A DNA stretch of 64,000 bases, taken from positions 186,001-250,000 of the forward strand of contig JAJFKB010000020.1 of NCBI GenBank assembly GCA_021773395.1. The letters are read 5' to 3'. This DNA comes from Gammaproteobacteria bacterium. Its GTDB lineage: Bacteria; Pseudomonadota; Gammaproteobacteria; Pseudomonadales; IMCC2047. Under the pieces are notes generated by a model. That model had not been told where the DNA came from, made no database searches, and was given only the letters and a program-made list of their open reading frames with translations. A program made the position numbers and the translations under genes. Of the stretch, positions 1 to 7,925 are shown one piece after another. Positions within the stretch are counted from its first letter, which is position 1. Each line of letters opens with the position of its first letter.

Positions 1-486
1 GAAGGGGTAGACCTTATAACCTATCCGATAAATCGATTGCAAAATTTCGCTCAACTCGAGGCTGTCAGTAAGCCAGGTGACCCGTGCGCGGCCGTTACTT
101 AGATTGACCGAACAGTCTGACAGTCCGTCCAGCTTCGCCAACTGGTTCTCTATTAGCCAAATACAGGCAGCACAGGTGATACCCTCTATGATCAGTAAAG
201 CCTCAGACTCACCGCTGTCGGAAACAGTGACAAAATCCAACTGAATATCAGGCCGATCGTAGAGCCGTAATTCATCAATCAATGACTTTTGTAGAGCCTT
301 TGCGGGGAACGCCACTGAGGTGCGATATTGATAATAATCAGTTAATCCCGTTGCCATAATTGTCTGTGCCACAGCCTGGCAGCCAGGGCAACACATAGCT
401 TCGTTGGTACCTTTAATGTTTACCAGATATGAACTACCTTGAGGTACCGGCAAACCGCAATGATAACAGGGCTTCAATGATTTCAT
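1..486 (-). CDS. ccoI: Copper-translocating P-type ATPase CcoI/FixI, N-terminal part (cut by window edge)
   Basis: The reading frame opens with ATG at 486 and runs without stop off the left edge (162 codons visible). It starts MKSLKPCYHCGLPVP and then has a second Cys cluster (MCCPGCQAV, about residues 31-39), as is usual for the cytoplasmic N-terminus of CcoI. A heavy-metal-associated fold follows with the metal motif GITCAACIW (about residue 102). CcoI/FixI ATPases deliver copper to the CuB site during assembly of cbb3 oxidase. The start lies 11 bases after the ccoH stop, so the two are surely co-transcribed in the order ccoG-ccoH-ccoI. The membrane and catalytic parts (DKTGT) lie outside the window, so activity cannot be judged here. 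Assignment rests on motif plus operon context. Confidence 0.9.
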   Translation of the reverse strand, partial: MKSLKPCYHCGLPVPQGSSYLVNIKGTNEAMCCPGCQAVAQTIMATGLTDYYQYRTSVAFPAKALQKSLIDELRLYDRPDIQLDFVTVSDSGESEALLIIEGITCAACIWLIENQLAKLDGLSDCSVNLSNGRARVTWLTDSLELSEILQSIYRIGYKVYPF

Positions 487-497
487 TTACGCTGCGT

Positions 498-1010
498 TTA
501 GTGGCTATCGGTTTTTTCGAGTGATATGCGGACAGGCTGTTCTGCTGTCAGTTGAATCTCTTGATTGATACGCCATTTTCCGGCAGGTGGCAGAATGGAA
601 AGATAGAAACGTCCAGCAGAATTGCCTGAGTAGCTGCTCTGATACAGATGCTGGTTAATCCGTTTTAGCTGGAAATGCACATCTTGCTGGGGATCAAAAG
701 GGGAAGTTAGTTTTAGTTTTAACGAATCCGGGAGCAAGATATCACCGCTGAGATGAACCGATAGTAGCTGGTTCTTGCCGGAGAATAAAATACTAACAAC
801 CAAATTGGCGTCCTTTGCAAGCTGATCCTGCAGCAATTGATGGTTTATGGACTGGCCTTCCTGGTAGTAACTCTCACTGACCAACAGAGTTTTGTTAGTA
901 ACGGCTATCCAGATCGTAACGGCACTGCCCAGTACGGCAGTGAGTGGCAGCGCTATTATAAACCAGGGCCAGAATTGTCTGTACCAGGGTTCAAAGTCAG
1001 TATTAGTCAT
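498..1010 (-). CDS. ccoH: Cytochrome oxidase assembly protein FixH/CcoH
   Basis: A 170-residue protein with one membrane segment near residues 15-37 (WPWFIIALPLTAVLGSAVTI) and a periplasmic domain. The family signature is the stretch right after the helix (TLLVSESYYQEGQSINHQL). CcoH is a membrane protein needed to assemble or stabilise cbb3-type cytochrome c oxidase, probably together with CcoI in copper handling. It sits between ccoG (16-base gap) and ccoI (11-base gap), the canonical GHIS order. The ATG at 1010 is the first Met and gives the usual family length. No missing parts are seen. Confidence 0.88.
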   Translation of the reverse strand: MTNTDFEPWYRQFWPWFIIALPLTAVLGSAVTIWIAVTNKTLLVSESYYQEGQSINHQLLQDQLAKDANLVVSILFSGKNQLLSVHLSGDILLPDSLKLKLTSPFDPQQDVHFQLKRINQHLYQSSYSGNSAGRFYLSILPPAGKWRINQEIQLTAEQPVRISLEKTDSH

Positions 1011-1026
1011 CTTTTTTTACTCAGTA

Positions 1027-2457
1027 TTAACGAATACGAGGCCCAAGAAATCGAGTCTCCTCGCTAACCGATACGCTTTGATCCTGCGCCCTCACCTCGA
1101 ATCGGATAGGTACATTGACATTAGGCAATAACGCGGGATCTATTTCAACACGAACCGGAATGGATAAAATTTCACCCGCAGCGACGTCAACCACACTATT
1201 ACCTTTTAACCGGAAATGCTCGAGCCCACCAATGCGAATCTGGTACGACATCTCGTTTTGACTCATATTAAGTACTTTGAGTGTGTAGGTGTTCTCTATA
1301 AGACCTTCGGAAGTTTCCCTGTATAATTGATTCCGGTCGCGGATAATATCCAGTTCCAGGGGTGTTCTGCTGCCGATAGTATAAGCAAACATTAGACTCA
1401 TAATAATCAGCGCAAAGCCGTAACCCAATAGCTTGGGGCGCATAATATTGCCGCTTTTATGTTCCAGCTTATGTTCTGTGGTGTAACGAATAAGGCCTCT
1501 GGGGTAGTCCATTTTATCCATAATGCCGTTGCAGGCATCAATACAGAGCGCACAATTGATGCATTCATACTGAAGACCATCCCGGATATCAATACCAGTT
1601 GGACAGACCTGAACGCAGAGCTGACAATCGATGCAATCACCCAGACCTGCCGTTTTGTAATCCTGCCCCTGTTTGCGCGACCCTCTGTTTTCACCTCGCT
1701 CCGGATCATAGGAGACAATCAATGTGTCTTGGTCAAACATGGCCGCCTGAAAGCGGGCGTAGGGGCACATGTACATGCACACCTGCTCGCGCAACCAGCC
1801 CGCATTGCCGTAGGTCGCTACGGTAAAAAATAGCGTCCAAAATGCTTCCCAAGGGCCCATATTGAACAATGCCAACTGACTAACCAATTCCTTTATTGGA
1901 GTGAAATAACCAACAAAAGTGATTGCCGTAATCAAAGACACACCGAGCCAGATTCCGTGTTTTAATGTCTTTTTAATAACTTTTTGAGTGGTCCAGGGCT
2001 GCTTGTCCAACTTGACACGCGCATTACGATCACCTTCAGTTATCTGTTCGGCCCACATAAAGATACTGGTCCATACCGTTTGTGGACAGGTATAACCGCA
2101 CCAGACTCGCCCAAGCCAGGTAGTAATAAAAAACAGGGCAAAGGCCGCAATAATCAGTAGCCAGCCCAGCAGCATGAAATCCTGTGGCCAGAAAGTGATC
2201 TCAAAAATATGGAATTGTCGATTCGGTAGGTCAAATAAAACGGATTGACGGTCATCCCAGTTGATCCAGGGGAGTGCAAAATAGCCCACTAAAAGTGGCC
2301 AGCCGGTGAAGAGTCTGAGGCGCTGATAGAAGCCCTCTATTTTGCGGGTATAGATTTTTTCCTTTTTTTGGTAAAGATCGAAAGTCTCAGTACCACTTTG
2401 CTGCCCTTCGCTCTCTGAAGAGTTACCAAGATCTTTTAAGGGAATGTTATCTGTCAT
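1027..2457 (-). CDS. ccoG: Cytochrome c oxidase accessory protein CcoG (RdxA/FixG), ferredoxin-like
   Basis: A 476-residue polyferredoxin. Several membrane helices occupy roughly residues 50-220. Two 4Fe-4S motifs follow: C275, C278, C281, C285 (CIDCQLCVQVCP) and C299, C302, C305, C309 (CINCALCIDACNG). Additional Cys pairs occur at CGYTCP (120-125) and CMYMCP (227-232). The C-terminus is an Ig-like FixG domain ending near residue 476. CcoG is a membrane-bound iron-sulfur protein involved in copper reduction during cbb3 oxidase maturation. It begins the ccoGHI unit, downstream of ccoNOQP on the same strand with 170 bases between, where a hairpin can form. Confidence 0.93.
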   Translation of the reverse strand: MTDNIPLKDLGNSSESEGQQSGTETFDLYQKKEKIYTRKIEGFYQRLRLFTGWPLLVGYFALPWINWDDRQSVLFDLPNRQFHIFEITFWPQDFMLLGWLLIIAAFALFFITTWLGRVWCGYTCPQTVWTSIFMWAEQITEGDRNARVKLDKQPWTTQKVIKKTLKHGIWLGVSLITAITFVGYFTPIKELVSQLALFNMGPWEAFWTLFFTVATYGNAGWLREQVCMYMCPYARFQAAMFDQDTLIVSYDPERGENRGSRKQGQDYKTAGLGDCIDCQLCVQVCPTGIDIRDGLQYECINCALCIDACNGIMDKMDYPRGLIRYTTEHKLEHKSGNIMRPKLLGYGFALIIMSLMFAYTIGSRTPLELDIIRDRNQLYRETSEGLIENTYTLKVLNMSQNEMSYQIRIGGLEHFRLKGNSVVDVAAGEILSIPVRVEIDPALLPNVNVPIRFEVRAQDQSVSVSEETRFLGPRIR

Positions 2458-2581
2458 CGTTTGGCCTGATTCGCGAACAAGGTGTATCTTAACAGGGTCA
2501 GCTTTTCTTCAAAAACAAATGCCATGGAATAGCCAAACTATGTCGCTTTTTAATTAAAGTAAAAATGATATTTACAGCATA

Positions 2582-2606
2582 GGAGGGTGCCAGGGAGCAA
2601 CCCTCC
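2582..2606 (-). terminator. Hairpin between ccoP and ccoG (possible attenuator)
   Basis: A 7-bp stem (GGAGGGT/ACCCTCC) with an 11-base loop lies 22 bases past the ccoP stop. Read on the minus strand it is not followed by a clear T-run, so it may stabilise the ccoNOQP 3' end or attenuate rather than fully terminate. The call is structural only. Confidence 0.35.
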
Positions 2607-2627
2607 AAAAAGAATAAATACTTGAAC

Positions 2628-3518
2628 TCAGTCTCCTTGGGTCAGACTGTACACGTAGGCGCTGACCAAATGCACCTTATCGTTTCCTAGCAAATCCTTA
2701 TGGGCCGGCATATTTCCGTTTCTGCCGTTACGAATTGAATGCCTGATAAGTTCCGGCGATCCGCCGTAAAGCCATATATTATCGGACAAATTCGGCGCGC
2801 CAAGAAGAATGTTGCCTTCGCCTGTTGCACCGTGGCATGCAGCACAGGTGGTCTCATAGAGCGTTTTACCTTTGCTAGCCAGTTGTGCATCTACTTTACG
2901 CCCACTTAAGCTCATGACGAATTCCGCCACTGATGTTACGCCCTGTTCTCCAATTATTGGCCCCCAGCCTGGCATTGCACCGCGACGTCCCTGAGAAATA
3001 GTTGTTTTAATTTGATCAGGCTCACTCCCGTATAACCAATCACTATCAGTCAGATTGGGGAATCCATAGCTTCCGGTTGCTGCGGAACCGTGGCATACGG
3101 CACAGTTATTAGCGAATATTCTTTGTCCCGAGAGCAGGGCTTTTCTGTTTGATTGCAGTTCGACGATGCTGGCCTTGGAATATTCCGCGAATATCGGGCC
3201 ATATTTCTCATCGGCTTCTTGTTTCTCTTTTTGCCAAGCACTTTCCTGTGACCAGCCTAAAACACCCTTGAAACTGCCTAAGCCTGGGTAAAGTAACAGA
3301 TAGACCAAGCTAAAGACAATGGTGATCACAAACATGCTAAACCACCATCTTGGTAAAGGATTGTCGTATTCCTGAATACCATCATAGATATGCCCGGTAG
3401 TAGGCACTTCGCCACCCTCATCGCGCTCACCTTTGCTATTTGACTGTAGAAGCCACCAGCACCCGAAAATCGTACCAAGGGTGATGACAATGATCCATAT
3501 ATTCCAGAAACTACTCAT
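2628..3518 (-). CDS. ccoP: cbb3-type cytochrome c oxidase subunit III (diheme CcoP)
   Basis: The ATG at 3518 (MSSFWNIWIIVI) is chosen over an upstream in-frame start because it overlaps the ccoQ stop by 8 bases, the usual coupling. It gives 296 residues, the usual CcoP size. Two membrane helices lie at about residues 5-24 and 58-78. Two c-type heme sites follow: CAVCH at 139-143 and CAACH at 225-229, each with a downstream Met-containing loop (AMPGW, NMPAH). CcoP carries electrons from soluble or membrane cytochrome c toward CcoO and the catalytic subunit. It is the last gene of ccoNOQP. Confidence 0.95.
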   Translation of the reverse strand: MSSFWNIWIIVITLGTIFGCWWLLQSNSKGERDEGGEVPTTGHIYDGIQEYDNPLPRWWFSMFVITIVFSLVYLLLYPGLGSFKGVLGWSQESAWQKEKQEADEKYGPIFAEYSKASIVELQSNRKALLSGQRIFANNCAVCHGSAATGSYGFPNLTDSDWLYGSEPDQIKTTISQGRRGAMPGWGPIIGEQGVTSVAEFVMSLSGRKVDAQLASKGKTLYETTCAACHGATGEGNILLGAPNLSDNIWLYGGSPELIRHSIRNGRNGNMPAHKDLLGNDKVHLVSAYVYSLTQGD

Positions 3519-3693
3519 GAGTTTGCTTCTCCTGGCTTTTATTGTTTTCCGGTGTTTCCTCATCACTAAAAGGTAACTGCGACGCCTCATCAAAACGGCT
3601 CTTGCGTTTCGAACTATAGGCCCAAATACAAACACCGATAAATGCGACCATAACTATTAGGGTAGTAATACCACGTAAATCGTTGGCATCCAT
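3511..3693 (-). CDS. ccoQ: cbb3-type oxidase small subunit CcoQ
   Basis: A 60-residue single-helix membrane protein (helix about residues 8-27, TTLIVMVAFIGVCIWAYSS) with a charged cytoplasmic tail. CcoQ stabilises cbb3 oxidase, for example against oxygen. It starts 1 base after the ccoO stop and overlaps ccoP by 8 bases, giving a tightly coupled operon. Assigned from position and topology, since the primary sequence of this family is weakly conserved. Confidence 0.9.
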   Translation of the reverse strand: MDANDLRGITTLIVMVAFIGVCIWAYSSKRKSRFDEASQLPFSDEETPENNKSQEKQTHE

Positions 3694-3694
3694 G

Positions 3695-4303
3695 TTAACG
3701 CCTGTTTTTCAGAATAGTACCTAACTGTTGCAGGTACGCTACCAGTGCATCAATTTCTGATCGCCCCTTAACCTGCTCAGAAGCTTTAGCAATATCTTCG
3801 TCGGAATAGGGAACCCCAAGTTTGCGCAATGCGGTTAACTTAGTCGCTGTATACTTGCCATCCAACGTGTTTTCAAATAGCCATGGGAAAGGAGGCATAT
3901 TGGACTCCGGAACCACATCACGAGGATTGTAGAGATGTGCTCGATGCCACTCATCGCTATATCGCTCACCAACTCTGGCCAGGTCCGGCCCCGTTCGTTT
4001 AGATCCCCAAAGAAAGGGATGGTTATAAACACTTTCTCCAGCTACCGAGTAATGGCCATAGCGTTCAGTTTCTGAGCGGAAAGGGCGTATCATTTGACTA
4101 TGACAGGTATTACATCCCTCACGGATATAGATATCTCTTCCTTCCAACTGTAATGCGGAGAGAGGTTTCAACCCTTCAATTGGCTCGGTGGTCTGTTTTT
4201 GAAAGAATAATGGGACGATCTCTGCCAGCCCGCCCAGCGCGATTACCGCTATAATCAACACAAACATTAAGCCCAGGTTCTTTTCTACAATATCATGGTT
4301 CAT
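3695..4303 (-). CDS. ccoO: cbb3-type cytochrome c oxidase subunit II (monoheme CcoO)
   Basis: The ATG at 4303 ([15 protein letters not shown]) gives 202 residues. The longer frame reaching 4375 would run into ccoN coding sequence and adds a non-family, polar N-terminus. One anchoring helix lies at about residues 10-32. The heme c site is CNTCH (64-68), followed by [10 protein letters not shown], a hallmark of CcoO. A Met-rich loop ([10 protein letters not shown]) supplies the probable axial ligand. CcoO passes electrons from CcoP to CcoN. The start is 11 bases past the ccoN stop. Confidence 0.94.
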   Translation of the reverse strand: MNHDIVEKNLGLMFVLIIAVIALGGLAEIVPLFFQKQTTEPIEGLKPLSALQLEGRDIYIREGCNTCHSQMIRPFRSETERYGHYSVAGESVYNHPFLWGSKRTGPDLARVGERYSDEWHRAHLYNPRDVVPESNMPPFPWLFENTLDGKYTATKLTALRKLGVPYSDEDIAKASEQVKGRSEIDALVAYLQQLGTILKNRR

Positions 4304-4314
4304 AGTGTTAATCC

Positions 4315-5751
4315 TTAGGCGCTTTGCTCGGTGAGTGTCGCTGCTGATGGCACGTCCGCTCTCATGGTTTTCCAAAGGTTATAGGCCATGATCAACATGC
4401 CAGTAAGGAAAAGAACTCCACCAATGGCTCTAATCATATAGCCGGGATAACTGGCTTCAACCGATTCGACAAAACTATAGGTGAGCGTACCGTCGTCATT
4501 GAATGCGCGCCACATCAGACCCTGCATAATCCCGTTTACCCACATCGATGCTATATAAAGTACCGTGCCAATGGTGGCAAGCCAAAAGTGTATATTAATA
4601 AGCCTAATGCTGTACATCTCACCAAACTTTCGACCATACATGATAGGAATAAGGTGATACATTGCGCCAATCGATACCATCGCGACCCAACCCAGTGCGC
4701 CCGAATGCACATGCCCAATTGTCCAGTCGGTGTAGTGAGACAGGGCGTTGACGGTTTTTATTGCCATCATTGGACCTTCAAAAGTGGACATGCCGTAAAA
4801 GGAAAGTGATACCACCAAGAACTTCAGAATGGGGTCAGTACGCAATTTGTGCCAAGCTCCCGAAAGCGTCATAACTCCATTAATCATTCCCCCCCATGAG
4901 GGGGCTAGCAGAATCAGCGACATAACCATGCCAAGTGTTTGTGTCCAGTTTGGTAGCGCTGTGTAGTGCAGATGGTGTGGCCCGGCCCAAATGTAGGTAG
5001 CGATAAGCGCCCAAAAATGAACAATTGAGAGGCGGTAGGAATAGACCGGGCGTTCAGCCTGTTTAGGCACGAAGTAATACATGATACCAAGAAATCCGGC
5101 GGTCAGGAAAAAGCCAACGGCATTATGTCCATACCACCACTGCATCATGGCATCAATCGCACCACCATAGATAGAATAGGATTTAAAGGGCGCAACGGGG
5201 ATCTCCAGATTATTAAAAATGTGTAATACGGCCACAGTGATGATAAATGCACCGAAGAACCAGTTGGCCACATAAATGTGCGAGGTTTTACGCTTTACGA
5301 TGGTTCCGAAAAAGACAATCCCATAACAGACCCAGACCAGAGTAATCAGTATATCGATCGGCCACTCCAGTTCCGCATATTCCTTGGAAGAGGTGTACCC
5401 CATCGGCAAGGTAATCGCGGCGGAAAGAATCACCAGTTGCCAACCCCAAAAGGTGAGCTTGGCCAATCCTGGAGCAAACAGGTTGGTATGACAGGTTCTT
5501 TGTACAATAAAGTAAGAGGTCGAAAATAGTGCTGAACCTCCAAAAGCGAAAATGACTGCGTTGGTGTGCAAGGGCCTTAACCTGCCAAAGGTAAGCCAGG
5601 GTAAATCAGTATACATGATGCTTGGCCAGGCTAGCTGCGCGGCGATTATCACGCCTACCAGCATGCCTACAACGCCCCAAACGACTGTCATAACGGCGAA
5701 TTTGCGCACGACATCGTAATTGTACGTCGAATGATCTATAGGATTGCTCAT
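4315..5751 (-). CDS. ccoN: cbb3-type cytochrome c oxidase subunit I (catalytic CcoN)
   Basis: A 478-residue, multi-helix heme-copper oxidase subunit. Visible ligands include H62 ([10 protein letters not shown]), H209 ([10 protein letters not shown]), the CuB pair H259-H260 (AGPHHLHYT), and H347/H349 ([10 protein letters not shown]) for the two hemes. CcoN reduces O2 to water at high affinity and pumps protons, supporting respiration at low oxygen. First gene of ccoNOQP. An FNR/Anr-like box lies about 93 bases upstream, in keeping with the microaerobic control known for this operon. Confidence 0.96.
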   Translation of the reverse strand: MSNPIDHSTYNYDVVRKFAVMTVVWGVVGMLVGVIIAAQLAWPSIMYTDLPWLTFGRLRPLHTNAVIFAFGGSALFSTSYFIVQRTCHTNLFAPGLAKLTFWGWQLVILSAAITLPMGYTSSKEYAELEWPIDILITLVWVCYGIVFFGTIVKRKTSHIYVANWFFGAFIITVAVLHIFNNLEIPVAPFKSYSIYGGAIDAMMQWWYGHNAVGFFLTAGFLGIMYYFVPKQAERPVYSYRLSIVHFWALIATYIWAGPHHLHYTALPNWTQTLGMVMSLILLAPSWGGMINGVMTLSGAWHKLRTDPILKFLVVSLSFYGMSTFEGPMMAIKTVNALSHYTDWTIGHVHSGALGWVAMVSIGAMYHLIPIMYGRKFGEMYSIRLINIHFWLATIGTVLYIASMWVNGIMQGLMWRAFNDDGTLTYSFVESVEASYPGYMIRAIGGVLFLTGMLIMAYNLWKTMRADVPSAATLTEQSA

Positions 5752-5843
5752 GAAAGGCCCAATTTTTTTAGTTAATACAGGGAAAAAATGATATAAGTTG
5801 ATTTCAAATGTAACAATCTATTGCACTGATATCAGGCAAACAA

Positions 5844-5857
5844 TTGATCCAGGTCAT
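5844..5857 (-). promoter_or_regulatory. FNR/Anr-like box upstream of ccoN
   Basis: The sequence TTGATCCAGGTCAT resembles the FNR/Anr dyad (TTGAT-N4-ATCAA), with a perfect left half and three of five matches on the right. It is centred about 99 bases before the ccoN ATG and about 215 before tusA. Anr/FNR activation of cbb3 operons is well known; this particular site is an inference from pattern. Confidence 0.5.
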
Positions 5858-5899
5858 AAGGGTGCTAGTTTAACCGAAAATCATTTTGGGTAAAGTCTT

Positions 5900-6016
5900 A
5901 TGCGCCGCAAAATTGAAAATTATATGTTCGAGCGCCTCGTAATTACATCAGTTAGAGTAATAATTCCGCTATCTCCTGGTACTCAGGAATTGATTCGCCC
6001 GTTTGTTAAACAATAG
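5900..6016 (+). CDS. Possible 38-residue small ORF between ccoN and tusA
   Basis: An ATG at 5900 opens a 38-codon frame (begins MRRKIENYMFERLVITS, ends FVKQ) that closes at 6016 ahead of tusA. Basic N-terminus, no signal peptide, no recognised family, and no convincing ribosome-binding site. It is the only candidate gene in the 314-base gap between ccoN and tusA and may be fortuitous. Confidence 0.2.
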   Translation: MRRKIENYMFERLVITSVRVIIPLSPGTQELIRPFVKQ

Positions 6017-6065
6017 CCTCCTAATGTTATACTGCCGAATATGATGTTAAATAACGAATAGACTT

Positions 6066-6311
6066 ATGACCCTGTTTGACCAGAAAGCTGATCACCATAT
6101 GGATACCTGCGGACTATTTTGCCCCGAACCTGTGATGTTATTGCATAATAAAATCGATGAATTGAAGTCCGGGGAACTACTGGAGTTAATTGCTACCGAT
6201 CCGTCAACACAAAGGGATATTCCAAAGTTCTGCCAGTTTCTAGGTCATGACCTCGTGAAGAATATAATGCATGAACAACGATATTATTTTTTGATCAGAA
6301 AAGGGGCCTGA
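6066..6311 (+). CDS. tusA: TusA-family sulfurtransferase
   Basis: An 81-residue SirA/TusA-like protein. The family core CGLFCPEPVM occurs at residues 15-24, with the active-site cysteine at C19 of the CPEP motif, as in E. coli TusA. The rest matches the two-layer fold (LLELIATDPSTQRDIPKFCQFLGHDL). TusA relays persulfide sulfur from IscS toward TusBCD/TusE for tRNA 2-thiouridine, and affects other sulfur routes. It stands alone, divergent from ccoN. Length and motif are complete. Confidence 0.88.
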   Translation: MTLFDQKADHHMDTCGLFCPEPVMLLHNKIDELKSGELLELIATDPSTQRDIPKFCQFLGHDLVKNIMHEQRYYFLIRKGA

Positions 6312-6341
6312 TCAAATATTAATGATCTTTCACTATTTTTC

Positions 6342-6481
6342 GAGGCCTTTGCACGGAAGAATATTTTTCTTTCAGGCAAGGCAAAAGCGCACGGAATAAG
6401 GGAGTTTATAGGTTATAAATGACCGATTGAGTACGTTTTTAACGAAGTATGGGAGCGAAATAGCTTTCGTGCAAAGGTCTC
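6342..6481. mobile_element. MITE-like element with 17-bp terminal inverted repeats
   Basis: About 140 bases bounded by GAGGCCTTTGCACGGAA on the left (6342-6358) and the complement of GAGACCTTTGCACGAAA on the right (6465-6481), with 15 of 17 positions matching. The inside has no reading frame. This is the design of a miniature inverted-repeat element mobilised by a DDE transposase elsewhere in the genome. No clear target duplication is visible. It separates tusA from the convergent hypothetical gene and may also act as a transcript-ending hairpin. Confidence 0.65.
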
Positions 6482-6499
6482 TATTAGTGCTTACTGGAG

Positions 6500-6535
6500 G
6501 GCGCTCATTGTAGATGGCGCCTCAATGAGTGCGCC
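6500..6535 (-). terminator. Imperfect hairpin after the hypothetical gene
   Basis: Arms GGCGCTCATTG (6500-6510) and CAATGAGTGCGCC (6523-6535) pair with a two-base bulge, 7 bases past the stop of the minus-strand gene. No T-run follows, so rho-independent termination is unproven. Confidence 0.3.
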
Positions 6536-6541
6536 AGAAGA

Positions 6542-7234
6542 TTATAAATCCATGAGTATGGCAATGGCTTCCATGGCCTCAGGCTCTTGGCGTTTTATTT
6601 TGTTAGCGATTCTATACTGGAAAAAATATTTAAACCTGGAGTCGTCCTGAACCACGTAAAGACTTTCGTCTCCCAAAAGCACTGGTGTGTGGCTAACTTT
6701 TTCTCGCTCGATGAGCATTCCTTGAATTGTTCCTTTGTGTAGCAAACGCCAGCTGAACACCTCATTAATAATAAATTTATTGGCTACAGGGTCGGCCAGT
6801 ATCGCGTGCGTACCTATGGTATCTGGTATTTCCTGAATCACTATATCATTGGCTTGCTGATTGTTTTCGTAGTATCTACTGGCCTCCTGCAGCTCGAGTT
6901 TTTTATGTGTTGGCGCTTCGTAAAAAACTTTACCAGTCTGCATATTATAATATCCCTCCCAGTGTCCGTTCAAAGGGTCATTAAGGTCGGGGCAGGGAAC
7001 GATTTCGTTTAACCAGGGCACCAGCCCTACGGCTTCACCCGTCCTTTTTAGCCCCCATGCCATGATCTTCATGCTGAATAGCTTTCCAGGATTTGAGTCG
7101 TTACCATAAAGCATGGCCAGCCCATCAAATTCGGGGGAAATACGAATAATACTCTCATCCTGGACGACAGGCTTCGCTCTGCGACTGAAAATATCAATAA
7201 TCTGTGCTGTTTTTTGGCTACTTTTATCAAGCAT
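6542..7234 (-). CDS. Conserved hypothetical protein
   Basis: A 230-residue soluble protein starting at ATG 7234 (MLDKSSQKTAQIIDIFSRRA). There is no signal peptide or membrane helix. The middle has a Trp/Tyr-rich stretch (GHWEGYYNMQTGKVFYEAP) and the C-terminus is acidic-basic mixed. I do not recognise a named family. It is divergent from epmC (94-base shared upstream region) and convergent with the MITE-like element. No function is proposed. Confidence 0.7.
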   Translation of the reverse strand: MLDKSSQKTAQIIDIFSRRAKPVVQDESIIRISPEFDGLAMLYGNDSNPGKLFSMKIMAWGLKRTGEAVGLVPWLNEIVPCPDLNDPLNGHWEGYYNMQTGKVFYEAPTHKKLELQEASRYYENNQQANDIVIQEIPDTIGTHAILADPVANKFIINEVFSWRLLHKGTIQGMLIEREKVSHTPVLLGDESLYVVQDDSRFKYFFQYRIANKIKRQEPEAMEAIAILMDL

Positions 7235-7328
7235 AATCGAGCGCCTTTCATTTTGACCTTAGGTCATGCTTCTATACAATTAAGACATTATCTCTACTTT
7301 AAGGTTCGCCAGAGCTTATCTACTGAAT

Positions 7329-7916
7329 ATGCAGGCTAAGAAGATAAATAATAAGCAATTATGTGGCATAACACCCACACAGGACGAAACAGAGGATCAG
7401 GCTCTAATACGGTTATTCAACCACTGTTTTATGGAAAGTGAGAATACAGGGTTGGTAGGAGGAGGCAAAGAACCTCTTTACAAACCTGCTGGTGCGGACA
7501 GTGAATACCACCAGGTGATATTCAAAGCAGATTACTGTGCCAGTGCGCTGCATGAAGTTGCACACTGGTGTATCGCCGGATCACAGCGAAGACTCAAGCC
7601 TGACTATGGATATTGGTATTCCCCCGATGGCCGCTCAAAGACATTACAAAAAAAGTTTGAATCTGTCGAAGTAAAACCACAGGCGTTAGAATGGATTTTC
7701 GCTGATGCAACACCGAATGTTGTATTCAGCATTAGTATCGACAACCTGAATGGAACCGCTTTCGATCTGCCGGCCTTTAAGATCAATGTTTACAGGCAGG
7801 CTTTAAGCTATCTTGCAAAAGGGTTGCCAGCAAGGGCATCTATTTTTCTGAAGGCGCTGCAGAAATACTATGGACGAGATTCGAAGGTAGAGAATTTAAT
7901 ACTAGAGCAGCTCTAA
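7329..7916 (+). CDS. epmC: Elongation factor P hydroxylase EpmC (YfcM)
   Basis: 195 residues with the YfcM metal-site signature ALHEVAHWCIAG (H75, E76, H79) followed by a conserved Tyr/Trp-rich stretch (DYGYWYSPDGR). EpmC hydroxylates the beta-lysyl-lysine modification of elongation factor P. The substrate-modifying genes epmA/epmB and efp are not in this window. It ends 9 bases before the convergent MinD-like gene's stop. Length fits the family (about 180-200). Confidence 0.87.
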   Translation: MQAKKINNKQLCGITPTQDETEDQALIRLFNHCFMESENTGLVGGGKEPLYKPAGADSEYHQVIFKADYCASALHEVAHWCIAGSQRRLKPDYGYWYSPDGRSKTLQKKFESVEVKPQALEWIFADATPNVVFSISIDNLNGTAFDLPAFKINVYRQALSYLAKGLPARASIFLKALQKYYGRDSKVENLILEQL

Positions 7917-7925
7917 ATAACGGGA

